Below, piece after piece: positions 43,667 through 56,195 of a stretch of DNA of 64,000 nt (position 1 is its first letter; the number at the start of each line of letters is the position of its first letter). Location: assembly GCF_958298935.1 (NCBI RefSeq), contig NC_084929.1, positions 8,184,001 through 8,248,000 on the forward strand, written 5' to 3'. The notes under the pieces are model-generated. The model ran no database searches. It was not told the origin of the DNA and worked only from the letters and a program-made list of their open reading frames with translations. The stretch comes from Phragmites australis (Eukaryota; Streptophyta; Magnoliopsida; Poales; Poaceae). The position numbers were made by a program, and so were the translations under genes.

Positions 43667-45779
43667 ACATGCAAATCGAACAAGATGCCTAATTTATCAA
43701 CATGCATGCATGATGTAACCAGAATGCAGACTGTAATTGGTGGGCCCCATCCACATAATAATTGGGGCGCTATCGTCCAAATTTTTCACCTAGCTAGGCT
43801 AGCTTTAATTTGATCATCATATCGATGAATCATTGCGGCAGTGTTTTGGGATTTAATAATCATAAGAGAGTCAGGTTGATTACTATATTTATTCTCTTTT
43901 ACTTATCGTTTAGAATATTAATGCAGTCTCTAATAAATATATTTAATTATTATTTTTAACAACTAACTCTTAATAAAAATTAATAAAATTAGATAATGTT
44001 AAAATATTTTTTAAGATAAATTCACTATTATCATTTTTATATGTTAAATTTTAATAGTTTTATGTATATTAGTAATAAAAGTTTCTAAAATTTGACTACA
44101 TATATTCTAGAATGACATCTATTTCAGAATAGAAGTGGTACTGATGTAATTTGTTGAGAGCCGTCCATCGACCAAAGAACTGTCGGATTTGTTAATTAGG
44201 AGGCCCGGGCGTCCTCCGCTAAGGACAAATTTGGTTCTTATGCATCCATCATTAGATGAATACTCTGTGCTGCTTCCTCGACTTGCTTCTTTTAATTTGC
44301 CGATCACTACATGCATGATGCATGCATGCACGAGCACGGAGTTTAATTCCAGATGGTTAGTGAGGGCGCCCATCCGCCGAGACGATGCTGATCGATCGCC
44401 GTGGGAGGCGGCGCCAGTGTTGCGAGAGCATTATCGGCGGCGCCGGCAGCCGAGGGCAGGTGCGCCACCGGTGACAGCTGACAAGGCCTGTTTTTTAGTG
44501 TAGTTAGTTGACTCTCACGAAGAGTGTACACGGTTTGTCAGTACTCGTCCTACTCATCAATTGCCCACGCATGCATGCATGTGCGCGTAGTTCCAGGAGC
44601 TAGCAGACACGTGAGGAGGCCGTGCATCGCGGCCGATTTACTCATGCGACGACGAAATCCTGAGTTCAGCCGCTGTGCAGCATTTACGCGTGGACACTGC
44701 TCGTTCGTGTGACGACCACGGTAGCCTCTTCCGCGTCCTCGTCTCTGTCCTTGGCCTCGCCGTCGACAGGGCCGGTTCGGAGGGGTCGAGTGGTACGATC
44801 GTTTTGATTTTAAAATTTAAAATTTTTATATGTATATGTATATTGTGTATATTGATTTAAAAATATACTGAAAAAATTAGATCTGAGCGATTTATATTTA
44901 ATAATAGAGTCTCATTTTTAATTTCGTCTCGGATCACCGAAATGTCAGGATCAGATCTGCGTCGACCCTTGGATCAGCTGGCGGCGCCCCTCACCGTCGC
45001 CATCTCATTGTTTAGGGTTTGGAAGCTTTTGAATCTTGATTAACGTACGGTTATTCACTCTCGTTTTAAAGCATTTGAATCTCATTTAAAAGTCCTTAAC
45101 TTGTATCTCACTGAAACTCTTTGAATACAATTTGAAAAGTTTTTGAAACTCATAAAATTGGTCTAATCGTATTTGAAGAGAGATGTTTGATCTAACGAAA
45201 CAAGGAAATTAGATCGAAATAAATTAATAGCTAATATTCTTTCGAATGTACTGAAAAAAAAGCTCCATTTCAAAGACCAAATTTTGAAAGCTCTATACAT
45301 GGAATTTTGAAGTTCCATTGGGCAGAAGTTTTTAAGCCCCTCTCGTGGTGTGGAGGGGGGCAACCGTCCTCTGGAATCCATCACAACGGGTACTCTCGGG
45401 ATAGGGATCCTCTTAATTTTTTGGATCGTAGGCTCCCAGCTACAAATTAAGACGGTGACAACTAGGATGGCGAACACTATGCTGGTGATTGCTACAATAG
45501 TAGTATTGATCACGCACTATGGTTGGAGAAGAGAGTGATGGCATGTCGAATCTGGTTGGATCTAGCAGGATCCACAACTAGCTACAAGGTTTGGTGATGC
45601 TGTATGCGTACGCACTCTGAGATGTGGTTAATTTGCTACTAGGTTTGGTGCAGTGAAGAAGACGAGAGAGAGAGGATGACAGTGTGGTCAGGACATGGCG
45701 TGTTTGCAGCGGTAGCATGCTGGCGAGGGAGAGATCGCTTCAAAGAGAGGGTGTTGAATTATTAATGCTGTTTTTTTTA
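43667..45779. other. unassigned, possibly low-copy host DNA
   Basis: CATGCATG motifs cluster at about 43700, 44310 and 44570. GC-rich text at 44380-44470 and 44690-44780 gives chance frames. A minus-strand frame at 45163-45513 has a hydrophobic N-terminus but no recognised family. I call no gene. Confidence 0.35.
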
Positions 45780-46050
45780 ATTATATCGATTTATGACATG
45801 AATTGGAGAGTCATAGTAGGTTATTATTGTCAGTTTATTGCTTAAATGATAATGATAGTGATGTTATTATTATCGGCTTGTGCATAAAACTAGTATTGAC
45901 AGTGATGTTATCACCGTCGATTCTTAACTAAAATTTATAATGATAATAGGTATCACGATTAGTTCCATAAACAACAGTAATAATTGCAAATTATCATTAC
46001 TAGTTCTACAGTGCCGTTTTAATAATGGGCCTTAGAATCGACAGTGATAT
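45780..46050. repeat. CACTA-like subterminal repeat fragment
   Basis: Repeats such as TGACAGTGATGTTATCACCG and AATCGACAGTGATATCAG resemble CACTA subterminal arrays. No CACTA terminus was matched on either side. Confidence 0.45.
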
Positions 46051-46628
46051 CAGTTTCTGAGCCACACTCGAAAGAGAGGGAGGCGTAGACATGTCTTTTG
46101 AGGTGGAGTTGAGAACGAAGAATGTGGGAGATTTGTATAGTGAACTTGACTATAGGGCAACGTTAAAAGATACTCCTGGCTATAATAGATTGGATACATT
46201 ATTATCTCTAATGCGGTTTTGTCTCTGCGAAACGAAGACGGCACAGACGACCCATCGTCGATGCCTTAATCACTACTATATCTAGAGGAACTAGAAGCGC
46301 CACGTAGGCGGCCGTCTCTGGCGTTAGTATGATTGGGCCTCTAGGTGGAGACCTCAGCAGATCGAGCTGGCTACCTAGTTAGCGTTAGCTTGTTAGGCGT
46401 CACATATTTGCGGTTGACGTATACGCTGGATGGAGATTCCCATCCATGGCGCTTTTGTCCCGGCCTTCACTTGCATTCGCTTATATATGTTGCTGCATGT
46501 TAAATTCCTTCTTGTTTCGATGTCGGCAAGCACAATTATTCAAGTCAATCTGTAAGATCATTACTTGCAGGTTTACTTGCATCCTAATTATGGAGTGTAG
46601 CTAGAGAGACGTGATCCCTCTTCCAGTA
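46051..46628. other. unassigned, no gene seen
   Basis: CACTACTATATCTAGAGG at 46271 could be a lone CACTA terminus. Nothing else was recognised. Confidence 0.3.
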
Positions 46629-47057
46629 ATAATGGGAAAAAAATAGAGCTTTTTTATGGTGGTCCATACTATCTAAGAGGTAGGGGTAGTATAAATCTAA
46701 TCCGACGATCCACGTAATTGGATATTTTGGTAATTATGACAATTTTGTTAAAATTACCCACCATGTTTTTGCTAATAGAAAGATCGATGTCGCAAATATC
46801 GGATCGCTAACCTAGCCGATAGGTAGCAAATGAACTCTCATACCAAATACAGATTAAAATATTAAAACGGTAATAAAATATTACTTTCATACCATATATT
46901 TTTCTCCCAAAAATAACCCTAATACTACCATACTACTCACATATACTACCTATACTACCGGTGAGAAATGAGTAGTATCCTGGTTAATCTGGACCGTTGG
47001 ACTCTAAAAATAGATGGCTCATATTAATTTTGGATCACCGTAAAATTTCTCAAAAAA
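46629..47057. mobile_element. MITE-like element with imperfect inverted ends, about 430 bp
   Basis: The left end AAAAAAATAGAGCTTTTTTA, then TGGTGGTCCATA, pairs with the inverted right end, which contains GAGAAATTTTACGGTGATCC. The interior is A/T-rich and non-coding. The target duplication was not resolved. Confidence 0.5.
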
Positions 47058-48069
47058 ATAACCTTATTTTAATTGGTAAAATGCATATCTCTCTATGTAT
47101 GCTTCATTGCTTCGACGAATAAGGTTTCACTATTATCTAATTAAATTCACCTTGCTATCTAGCTATTAATTAACAACATGTAGACGGACTAGATCATCCA
47201 TATACATGTAGCTTTGGCGGTATATTTTCTTCCATCATCCCAGCTAATTACATTTTCTGTAACGTTAACGGCATCCAAAGGGTACTAGAATTCTCCAAAG
47301 GAGAAGGTCGATGACGGCGGCTACCAACTTATTCCGATGATCACTTGGCTGTTTGATTTTTTTTGCCATCCTGTTATTCGGTAGAGTGAAAATTTTGTCA
47401 CTAAGCCCACTGTTATAAACTTAGAAGAAACCATTCATCATTTTTAAAGAGAAATTGTCACTCCATAGAGTGACAAAAAGTTAAATATTCTTGATCACTT
47501 TGTTCTCCACGGAATCGTTTACTCCAATTTGGCAGGCCAGACGCAAGTTCATACTTCACAAAACGCTTGGATTCACACACTTTCCATGGTCACTTTATTC
47601 GTTCCGAGATTCCCTTTTCCATGTACGAAGAATATGCTCAAATGCCGACGCAACTATGATTTCTAGGTCATGTTAGTGACTAGTTAATCATGCTTACATC
47701 AACAATGACAGGTCCGACATTTCATGCCCCCAGGGAAAAGAAAGCAAAGATAGAAAAGAAGTATGACGAATGGTGGTGATATGTTGACGGCGATGGTGGT
47801 GGTGCATCCTGACCCAACCCATCTAGAAACTAAGTCTTGATTCTCGAGATAACTTAGCTTTCGAATATCACGACATATATGCATGATTGATGGATAGATA
47901 GATCGTTGGTTATGATGAGATGAGTTGAGCGGCACCAACTAATGTATAGTGAAATGATCATGGTGCAACAAGTGTGTAATATTGATTTCGATCCTCTTTT
48001 CTTTGGAATAAATGATCACCTCAATTCGTTCGACCAAATTAAGAGGGGTGGGGGGGCATAGTGCAGGAA
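47058..48069. other. unassigned, no gene seen
   Basis: Several short frames without domains. AGGAA at 48065-48069 is the flank of Sirevirus S3. Confidence 0.35.
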
Positions 48070-50112
48070 TGAGATTGACGATTAGAGAGGGTGAATACAC
48101 ATTTAAATAATTTTTTTAGAAATCGATGGTCTTTTTCTATTTGGATCACTTAACGTACCTCAAAACTCAAGCGAAAGTAAAAGTCAAGAGAAGTTTTAAC
48201 AAGAGAAAATCGAGGCAACACAACTCCACTGATGGTATATGAACTATGGATTTCATTTAAGATCAATCCGTGTGTCTTAGCACTCGAAAGATCACAACTA
48301 GTAAAGAAACAATAAAAGATAAACACCGAGCAATGAAATTTTAGAAGTTGATTGTCTAGAGACAATAGAATTTAAGACCCATCACATAAACATGTGTATA
48401 CGAATTTTATGCTTCTAGCAACAAGAAAAATAACCTCACAAAGTGCTGATATTTCAGCCCAAAAACTAAAACCAAAATCAAAACTAAAAAGGAAAACTTG
48501 CACATAATGCAAGGGAACAAAGAGAGAGAAACTAAGAGGAGGGGAATTCAATAAACTTTATTACTCAATTAGGTTAGTCCTATTTTACGTGGATTACAGA
48601 GATTTTTCTCTCAAAACTCTCACCTATTACACAGTCTAAGCACTCATCCTGCTCTCCACTAAAACTCTATCACAATGCTCTCATATGGGTGATACAAGGG
48701 GCTCAAATAGCTAGTTCAACCTCTCCTATAGCCCTCCTCCTCTATTTATAGGCCTAAAAAACTTGACTCCCAAGTTTTACTAGCTTTTTTCCAAAATAGC
48801 TATCTCTTATAATACACTTCTACCTACCACCGAGGGTATTTTATTCTATTTTTTTCTCCATTCATCAGATGGCCACAACGTCTTTACGACTTAGCTTCAC
48901 GATGGTGTCATGTATTGCTCCAGTCCTTCCACGATTTTAAGGCCAAACGCAAAACCCTAGCACGCTTCTCAACGCGTGACTAGCCGCCACTTACTTCCAC
49001 CTGAAGCTAGCACTCCAATGATGACGCGTGCCCTCCGTTTTGTAATCTTGACCGCTGGCAAGTCTCTCTAGCTCCCGATCCCTCGGGCCGCCTTGTTGCT
49101 TGCACCGGCATCCCATTCGCTTGACTTTGTCAATAAACCATCTTCATCCTCCGTTTAATGGTTTGCTTGACCTTCATGTGCTTAGCTAGGATACCCTTGA
49201 CTCCACCCGACCCTCCTTGATCATCCAGCACCAAGCACCCGCTTAGCCCCGATTACCTGTCGTCGACCGCCAAGTTGTATCCGTCACTTGCACACCTTGA
49301 AACAAACAAACACATTTCTCTACACTCCAAAACATCTCCAGACTAGCATTAAATCAAAAACTTCAACTCAGAGCATATCCTGTAGAAAATGTGAATACCG
49401 GATGTTCCAGTGTGTTCTACTCCTGAACACCAGACCATCTGGTGAGTGTAACACTATATGTTCTAGGAAAATTTTGCTCTCTGCAAGAAAAGGCCAGGTG
49501 TAAGCTTCCATTGATCTCATGTCCATCGCCGGATAATCTAGTGTGTGCTAATCCACCGAACCACCCTTTTGCAACCTCTCTGCAACAAAAGGTCCGGTGT
49601 ATTCTTTGGTGTTCATAATTGTAGCACCGGACTATCCGGCGTACATAATCAAACTTGGCACAAAAAATCTTCTCTCTGTAGAAAATACTCTGATGCTCTT
49701 AAAGTCCATCACCGGACCATCCAGTGTCTACTTTTATTTCTGTTTCAGCACTGAAAATGCTTCGGTGATACCCTACGGTGTAGCCACCACAGTTACGGAC
49801 CTTCTGGTGCATTGATCTTCAATTTCGCTCAAAAAATTGCTATCTACAAGAAATAGTCCGGCGAGTACGCACTACTCGCATCGGAATGTCCGGTGAACAC
49901 CGGAACAACTGATGTTCACACTAGTACTTCTAGTGTGGGTAATTTTTTTTGCATATAGAAAAGAATTCACCAATTCCAAACATCGCCAATTCGAGTTAGA
50001 CAAGAATAAGAACAAGCATCTACAAACACATGCTAATCTAGTTCAAGACACATTAACTATTATCAATGCCTTATCATATGCAAACAAAGGCACTTCTCCA
50101 CTTGGTTTCTCA
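48070..50112 (-). repeat. S3 3' LTR, about 2.04 kb
   Basis: Plus-strand edges TGAGATTG (48070) and GGTTTCTCA (50112) give a TGAGA/TCTCA inverted end. Minus-strand GAGGGGAAGAT lies just outside (50113-50123) as the purine tract. TATAAATAG (48743-48751, minus) is a TATA box. Dyads include CACCGGACTATCCGGCG (49625-49641) and CACCGGACCATCCAGTG (49710-49726). Confidence 0.75.
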
Positions 50113-51739
50113 ATCTTCCCCTCAATAAGTGCATTGACAACACTCAAAGCACAAAGATTTGGGATAGAAGAAGTGAAGCACATCCAAATGACAAAAACTC
50201 AAAAAAGAGTAAATACAAATCACCTGGCATAAGAAAGATTTGCAAAAGGCTAAAGATAGGCAAAGACAAGCAAAAACCTCAAAAGAGCAAGAAGAGCTCA
50301 AAAACTCAAAAACAAATGCTCCCCTTGATGAATGCACATTTTTCATTTTTTTTTAAGATTTGTTGCAAATTTATCATTTCTCCTCCTTTGTAGCATATTC
50401 TCTTCTTTTCTTTGTGCATATGCTCCCCCTTTGGCAATGCAAACATCAAAGACAAAACATTATGCAATGCATGAATATGCAAACCTAATGAGCTTTCACA
50501 AATATACCACAAAGAAATTGCAAAAGCTAGAAACGTCAAAGGGCTTTGAAAAGTAGAAAGTGGAGCTCACAATCGCATAGAGACTCAAAAAGAGACAGTG
50601 ACACAAGAACATGAAGCTTTACAAGCTAAACCCGAAAAATTGGTTGGCGCATTGAAGTTCACATAGCCAAACCATGTTAAAAGTGACCACCACATAAGCA
50701 TCCACTAGTGCTGAATCAATACAAGCATTAAGAACTAGCCAACTTCAATATCAAACTAAGCAAACAAGCATTCATGACAAAAGGATTTGCAAATGCTCCA
50801 TATGAAACCAAAACTTAGATTGATCAAGTGATTAAAAAGAATTAAACAATTAGGCACATTTCTTTGAATGTCATTTTATCCTCAAGTTGCCTCTTATCTA
50901 AGAAAAGTGTCGCACGACTAGGTACAACAACCACCTTGAGGACTCAAGACAACCATATTGAATTACATTTTAGCACAAGAGACTTAATTTTTCATGATTA
51001 TTTGATTCACACAAGTTATCAAGATGGTCACAAGATCAAGTTAAGTAGTGCCTTTGTGATACAAGGAACACATGTTTTCCCAAGGTTCTATCATGAGCTA
51101 AACATTTAACAAAGATAGAAAATATAGTGCAATGTTCCCTAATTCACTATCGTGAACCAAGAAGACCTAGAGCAAGATATTCATCAGACTAGCCTTAACA
51201 CAAGCATTGACTAAGCCTAAGCAATTACGAACATGGTGATCATGAATGGAGCATTTCATAGCCTACATGATTCATAAAATTGCCAGATTTCATCTTAAGG
51301 AAAGCAAGCTTGTTTGAAATGTATCATATCAAAGCATCAAGAAAAGTATAAGATTAAAAGATTGCTCCACGCAACTACTCAACTTAGTCCAAATTCAAGT
51401 CTAGTAATAAAAAATGCTAAATACATACAAGTCAAAGCTCAACTACTATGATTATCTTACATAATAAAATGTAATGCAAATACAACAAAAGTAAGATAGA
51501 GTATGTACAAAGAATAACTCTCCCTCACAAAATATCATAGGGATGGCACACACCAAGTTCTCCTCTCAAATAGCCAAATCTTGTAGCATCTAGAGGTTTG
51601 GTGAATATATCGGCTAGTGAGTATTGGGTATCTATGTAACTCAACTCAATGTCTCATTTCTCATTGTGGTCTCTTAGAAAGTGGAATCTTACATATATGT
51701 GTTTGGTTCTGGAGTGTTGAACTAGGTTGTTGGTTAAGC
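50113..51739 (-). other. S3 3' non-coding region with several purine tracts
   Basis: Complements of GCTCCCCTTGATGAATGC (50318) and GCTCCCCCTTTGGCAATG (50421) are A/G-rich tracts on the element strand, as in Sireviruses with multiple PPTs. No env-like frame is convincing. Confidence 0.6.
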
Positions 51740-51925
51740 TTATGGCACCGTGTTGTCACACAAAAGTGACACACTCTTGAAATTCAAGCCAAAATCCCTC
51801 AAAGTAGCAACCATCCACAAAATCTGTGAGCAACAGCTAGAAGCATCTATATATTCAGTTTTAGCAGTAGACTGCGTAACGCTAGACTGTTTACAAGAAA
51901 ACCAATACACAAGAGAAGTACCCAA
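51740..51925 (-). pseudogene. S3 RNase H fragment
   Basis: A 61-residue frame: SLVYWFSCKQSSVTQSTAKTEYIDASSCCSQILW is the copia RNase H core with its catalytic Glu (TAKTEY). The C-terminal LLCDN is the third acidic site. The frame stops too early to complete the domain. Confidence 0.88.
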
Positions 51926-52023
51926 GAAGTTACAATTACCAGAGGTACTTTCCTATCAATTCTACAACCAGCAAAATCCGCATCCGAAAAAACTCAAAGA
52001 GAAAGCAAAGAATAAGTAGAAAA

Positions 52024-52281
52024 CTAAAGCCCATACTCAAGAATATGCTTGAGGTACCTCATAATGCATTTCACAGCTTGACGATGAGACGTCCTTGGTG
52101 AAGCCTGGAAGCGAGCACACAAGCAGACGATGAAGTAGATGTCGAGTATTGTCGCCGTCAAGTATAGGAGAGAGCCGATCATGCTCCTGTACTCCCACTG
52201 GTCCACCTCCTCGCCAATTTCATCTAGATCAAGCATGGTCGAGGTAGCCATAGGTGTTTCCAAGGGCTTCACAACACTCAT
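52024..52281 (-). pseudogene. S3 end of reverse transcriptase / connection
   Basis: An 85-residue frame: YRSMIGSLLYLTATILDIYFIVCLCARFQASP, then HRQAVKCIMRYLKHILEYGL, the connection region between copia RT and RNase H. Upstream, near 52462-52476, the minus strand encodes YVEDI where YVDD is expected, so the RT catalytic pair is altered. Confidence 0.88.
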
Positions 52282-52708
52282 GTCAAAATTCTCCAGAAAA
52301 TTCTTAGTGTACTTTGTTTGGTGGACGAATATACCTTACTTGCATTGCTTAATTTGCAGCCCAAGGAAGAAGTTGAACTCGTCCATCATCGACATCTCGA
52401 ACTCTCTGCTCATAGTATCTACAAACTTGACCACAAGTGCATGAGAAGAGCCACCAAAAATAATATCTTCCACATATATCTGAACAAGTAAGAAATTATT
52501 GCCATGCCTCAGAGTAACAAAGTTTTATTAGCTAACCCCATCACATACTCATGCTCTAGCAAGAAAGACCTAAGTCTATCATACCAAGCTCTAGGTGCCT
52601 GCTTAAGTCCATACAAAGCCTTTCTAAGCTTGTAAACTCTACGTGGGTATTTGGGGTGCTCAAAGCCTGGGGGTTGCCTAACATAGATCTCTTCCTAAAT
52701 GAAACCAT

Positions 52709-52918
52709 TTAGGAAACACTCTTGACATCTATTTGATACAACTTGAAACCCTTGGATGCTGCGAATGCAAGAAATATCCTAATAGCTTCTAACCTAGCTA
52801 CAGCTGCAAATGTCTCTCCAAAGTCTATCCCCTCAACTTGAGTGAAACCCTGAGCCAATAGTCTAGCCTTGTTTCTCACTACAGACCCATCCGCCCTTGT
52901 TTGTTTTTGAAAACCCAT
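52709..52918 (-). pseudogene. S3 N-terminal reverse transcriptase
   Basis: A 69-residue frame: [51 protein letters not shown], the conserved start of copia RT containing the first catalytic Asp (IDVKS). A stop follows where the domain should continue. Confidence 0.9.
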
Positions 52919-53400
52919 TTTGTGCCTATGGTATGAACATTATGGGGTGGCTCTACAAGGACCCAAACTTGATTTCTCTCAACATTTTCAAGTTCTTCAA
53001 GCATGGCATTGGGCTTCCTCACAATGCGCAACTCATAAGAAGCCAAATTAAAGATCGAGCGCAAAAAAAAAATCCAATTTGAGATGTAGCACGTTGTGCT
53101 AATGGCCTCAGTCCAAAACTTTCTAGGAGTCCTATACTCATCGAGCATCATCCTAGCCATCTCAACCAAAGTCCAGTTCTTTCTCTCAACCATGCCATTC
53201 TGCTGAGGAACACGTGGGGCAGAAAAATGATGCTCAATGCCGCGCTCAAGACAGAAAGTATCAAAGAGATAGTTCTTGAACTCGGTGCCATTATCACTGC
53301 GAATTGCTTTCCATGCACCAGGGAGTTCCTTGAATAATCTCAAAGCTAAGCTCTGAAAGTGTGAAAACACTTTATCCTTGCTCACAAGAAAGAAGACCAA
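52879..53400 (-). pseudogene. S3 integrase catalytic core to RT linker
   Basis: A 173-residue frame. IRSDNGTEFKN holds the second catalytic Asp of the DDE core and the NGMVERKN segment its Glu; the first Asp lies upstream in a broken frame. PRVPQQNG and LLDE-like features are typical of copia integrase. The end overlaps the RT start in another frame, marking a frameshift. Integrase would insert cDNA into host DNA. Confidence 0.9.
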
Positions 53401-53519
53401 ATAGTAGCAAGAGAAATCATCAACAATGACAAGAACATATCACTTCCCGCCCACAAAATGAACTCAAGAAGGACCAACAGTGTCCATATGGAGAATTTCT
53501 CCTGGTTGTTCAGTCATCG

Positions 53520-53858
53520 CTAGATTGACTGGTGGGTGGGGGCAACAACCATCTTGCCATACTGACAAGGAGCACAAACAAGATTCTTCTCAAACTTGAG
53601 CTTGGGTAATCCTCGGATCAATCCTAGGGCAATCAAATGAGTAAGTAAATCAAAGCTCATGTGCCCTAGTCTCCTATGCCACATCCAAAGCTCAGAAGAA
53701 GGTTGAGAAATCAAACAACAAGAAGAACCAAGAGACTTAAAAAAATCAACTCCAAAAACTCTCTCAACTCGAGAAATATCGCAAATTAAAGCGCTAAAGG
53801 AATCGAGAACTTGAGAAGTATCGCATTTGAAACGCACTTCCAAGTTCTTATTCAACAA
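53520..53858 (-). pseudogene. S3 GAG-pre-integrase region
   Basis: A 112-residue frame: WMWHRRLGHMSFDLLTHL, then CAPCQYGK, is the HHCC zinc-binding N-terminus of copia integrase. It follows protease directly, with one stop between. Confidence 0.9.
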
Positions 53859-54101
53859 CTAAGATACAAAGAGAAGGTTGTATCCTAGATGCTCCACCAG
53901 AGCTACATCTTTTAGAGTAAAACTCTCATTCACTCTTACCATACCTTTAGCTTTCACCCTTCCTTTTTGATCATCCCCGAATGTGATGTACTCATGTCTC
54001 TTCACAGGGGTGAGGCTGGAGAACCATGATGAATCAACAGTCATATGGTGTGAACAATCGGAGTCAATGAGCCACTTATTTTCCAGACCTCCGCCTGTCA
54101 C
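53859..54101 (-). pseudogene. S3 aspartic protease
   Basis: An 80-residue frame: NKWLIDSDCSHHMTVDSSWFSSLTP, then ITFGDDQKGRVKAKG. The active site, usually DSGCS, reads DSDCS, so the catalytic Gly is lost. The order protease before integrase marks Ty1/copia. Confidence 0.88.
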
Positions 54102-54627
54102 CTACATATGAATAGAATAATAGGTGGATGACTTAGCACTGTAGTTAGGCAAAAACATCTTGGGAATCTAGTACTGGGTCATCCACCTTAAAGTGGTAAA
54201 AGCAGGTGCAGATAAAACAGGTCTAATACGCTAAGGGCGAGTACCACAATGAGGAGAACGTGGTCTGTCAAAGCGCTGAGACTCAAAACCTCTTACACAT
54301 GAACTAAAACCATATGAGTCATGGTAAAATCCACACCGGACAACACCTTTAGGAAGAGACTGAAAAGTGTAAGGGACTCATGAGTGGAAGCGAGAAAAAT
54401 GCTCATGTACACAAACAGAGGGGGTGGTACATGTCCCGGGTGCTCCACTCTTACTCACGCCACTCATCTCTCCTACGGCAAAAGCAAAACCCAACCAAGT
54501 GACCCTCTCTCTAGTAGTAGGTGCAGTGGTAGCATCTCTCGGGAACTCAACTACCGGTCACTCAGGACTTTCTCATCTTAGGCTGTGGAGCTCTCTTGGG
54601 TTGTGGTGCAGGTTTCTTCTTTGTGGG

Positions 54628-54873
54628 CTAAGGAATGGGTTTCTTGATGGGTTGTGTTGTGGCATTGATTTTGAACTTCTCAGCTTCTAGGGTAGTGGGT
54701 GTGGTGAACACAGTCTTGCTCTCCCTATTGTAAGCCACCGTCTCAAAACCCAACCTAAGAGCCAAACCCACCTTGTCAGCACACATCTTGGTCTTTGTCA
54801 AGATCCAATTCATTTTCCATTTACCCCCTGAGCACTTCTCCACCAAACAAAGAAGGTACTCATTCTCGGTCAA
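54628..54873 (-). pseudogene. S3 gag C-terminal fragment
   Basis: An 81-residue frame with LTKTKMCADKVGLALRLGFETVAYNRESKTVF, the segment that closes gag in grass Sireviruses. It is separated from protease by about 500 bases with stops. Confidence 0.7.
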
Positions 54874-54912
54874 AAACTTTTGAACTTGCCCTCTAACCCA
54901 ACTGAGTTTATC

Positions 54913-55689
54913 CTAAAAGATGGTGTAGGTGAAACAAATTAGCTGCACATCCTTAGAACTCCCAATACTCTTCAATCTAGACTCTAGCTCTTTTAGGTGC
55001 TTGTCTTTCAATTCAACATCCTTTGCAAGCAAAGGACAATTCTTACAAGCACGTAAGAGAGTAGACCTAGACTCCTCCTTAAGGAGCTTCTTCTCGGCAG
55101 TCTCAAGCTGACTGACGACTTGAGCATGCACATTATGAAGCTCAGCAAGTTTAGCCATGACAATCAGGCAACTCTCACACTCCTCAACATCGGGCTTAGA
55201 CATAAGCAATGCAAGTTCAGTAGAGATAGACTCATACTTAGGCCTAAGATCCTTCAACTCACGCATAAGTTTCTTAAATAACCTATCCTTGCTAACGAGA
55301 GCATCATTCAAGGTATCGACTTGGATGGAAAGATGGTCGTAGGAAGGCAATACCTCAGAAGGATCCAACTCGGGATCGCTGTTGTCATCGCTGTCGTTTG
55401 CCATGAAGCAGACGCCAGTGAAGTCCTTGGTCTTTTTCTTGTTCTTTGTTTGCGGTTCATCCTCCTCTGAGCTCTCCTCATCTCTGGAAGAAGTGTCGAT
55501 GTCGCTGAGAGCCGCCACGAATAACCTAGAAGCCGCCTTGGTTGCCTTCTTAGCCATCTTATCGAGGTTCTTCTTGAAGAAGGGCATCTTGTTTTTCTTC
55601 TTGTACTTGTTGTAGTCGTGGTCTCCGTCCTCCCTCTTCTTGAGCTTGGGACAGTCTGCCTTGAAGTGAGTAGTGTCACCACACTCCAA
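54913..55689 (-). pseudogene. gag: S3 gag, zinc-knuckle to coiled-coil part
   Basis: A 258-residue frame, the longest in this element. It starts within the zinc knuckle, whose first Cys is replaced (Y-L-E-C-GDTTHFKADC). A Lys-rich linker, the acidic SSRDEESSEEDEPQ tract and the FTGVCFMANDSDD motif follow, then a long coiled coil (LNDALVSKDRLFKKLMRELKDL; QLETAEKKLLKEE). This domain order is the Sirevirus gag signature. Nucleic-acid binding by the altered knuckle is doubtful. Confidence 0.88.
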
Positions 55690-55872
55690 GTAGGCAAGAG
55701 AACCACCCCTCCTCTACTCTTGATGATTGTTGTAGAAGCGGGTGAACTTCTTCACGATCAGTGCAATGTCCTCATCATCCAGTGCATTCACCTACTCCTC
55801 TATGATAGAAACCAAGGAAGACAAAACAAATCCACTCAATGAAGTGTTAGCACAAGAAAAGCCAGCTGTAGA

Positions 55873-56195
55873 CTAATTACCACCACCAGGTCTGGAAACC
55901 AATGCCATATTCTGAGATAGGGGATTTTCAAGACCAATTCGAACCGCCTTGGCTATCTTGGTGGATTTGAGCTTGCTGAAGAGCTCATCATAAGTCAATG
56001 TGTTGTAATATGGAGACTCTTCAATGCTTGAGATCTTCACTTCCCATATGCTACGGTCAAAAGCATAGAAATACGTGAGCTCTCTCATGGTCAGAATAGG
56101 AAAAAACACCAGTTGATCAAAGGTTGCTAACAATCCAATCAAAGAGAGCAAACATCGCATCCAAAGACTCTCCGGGACCTTGCACAAACATTTTG
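55873..56195 (-). pseudogene. S3 gag, UBN2-like capsid region, truncated
   Basis: A 104-residue frame: SIWEVKISSIEESPYYNTLTYDELFSKLKSTKIAKAVRIGLENP is the end of the UBN2-type gag domain of copia elements. Upstream residues (ESLDAMF-like text in another frame) show a frameshift. The domain stops at about 56200, where T1 sequence begins. Confidence 0.8.

Noticed and set aside
43690..44600. CATGCATG clusters as seed-type RY regulatory elements
   Set aside because: The motif is self-complementary and frequent in plant intergenic DNA; no gene is nearby to regulate.
45163..45513. Minus-strand frame of 116 residues with a hydrophobic N-terminus, perhaps a small membrane protein
   Set aside because: No recognised family, no promoter or splice support, and one hydrophobic stretch alone is weak.
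46271..46290. CACTACTATATCTAG as the start of another CACTA element
   Set aside because: No subterminal repeats to its right and no matching right end.
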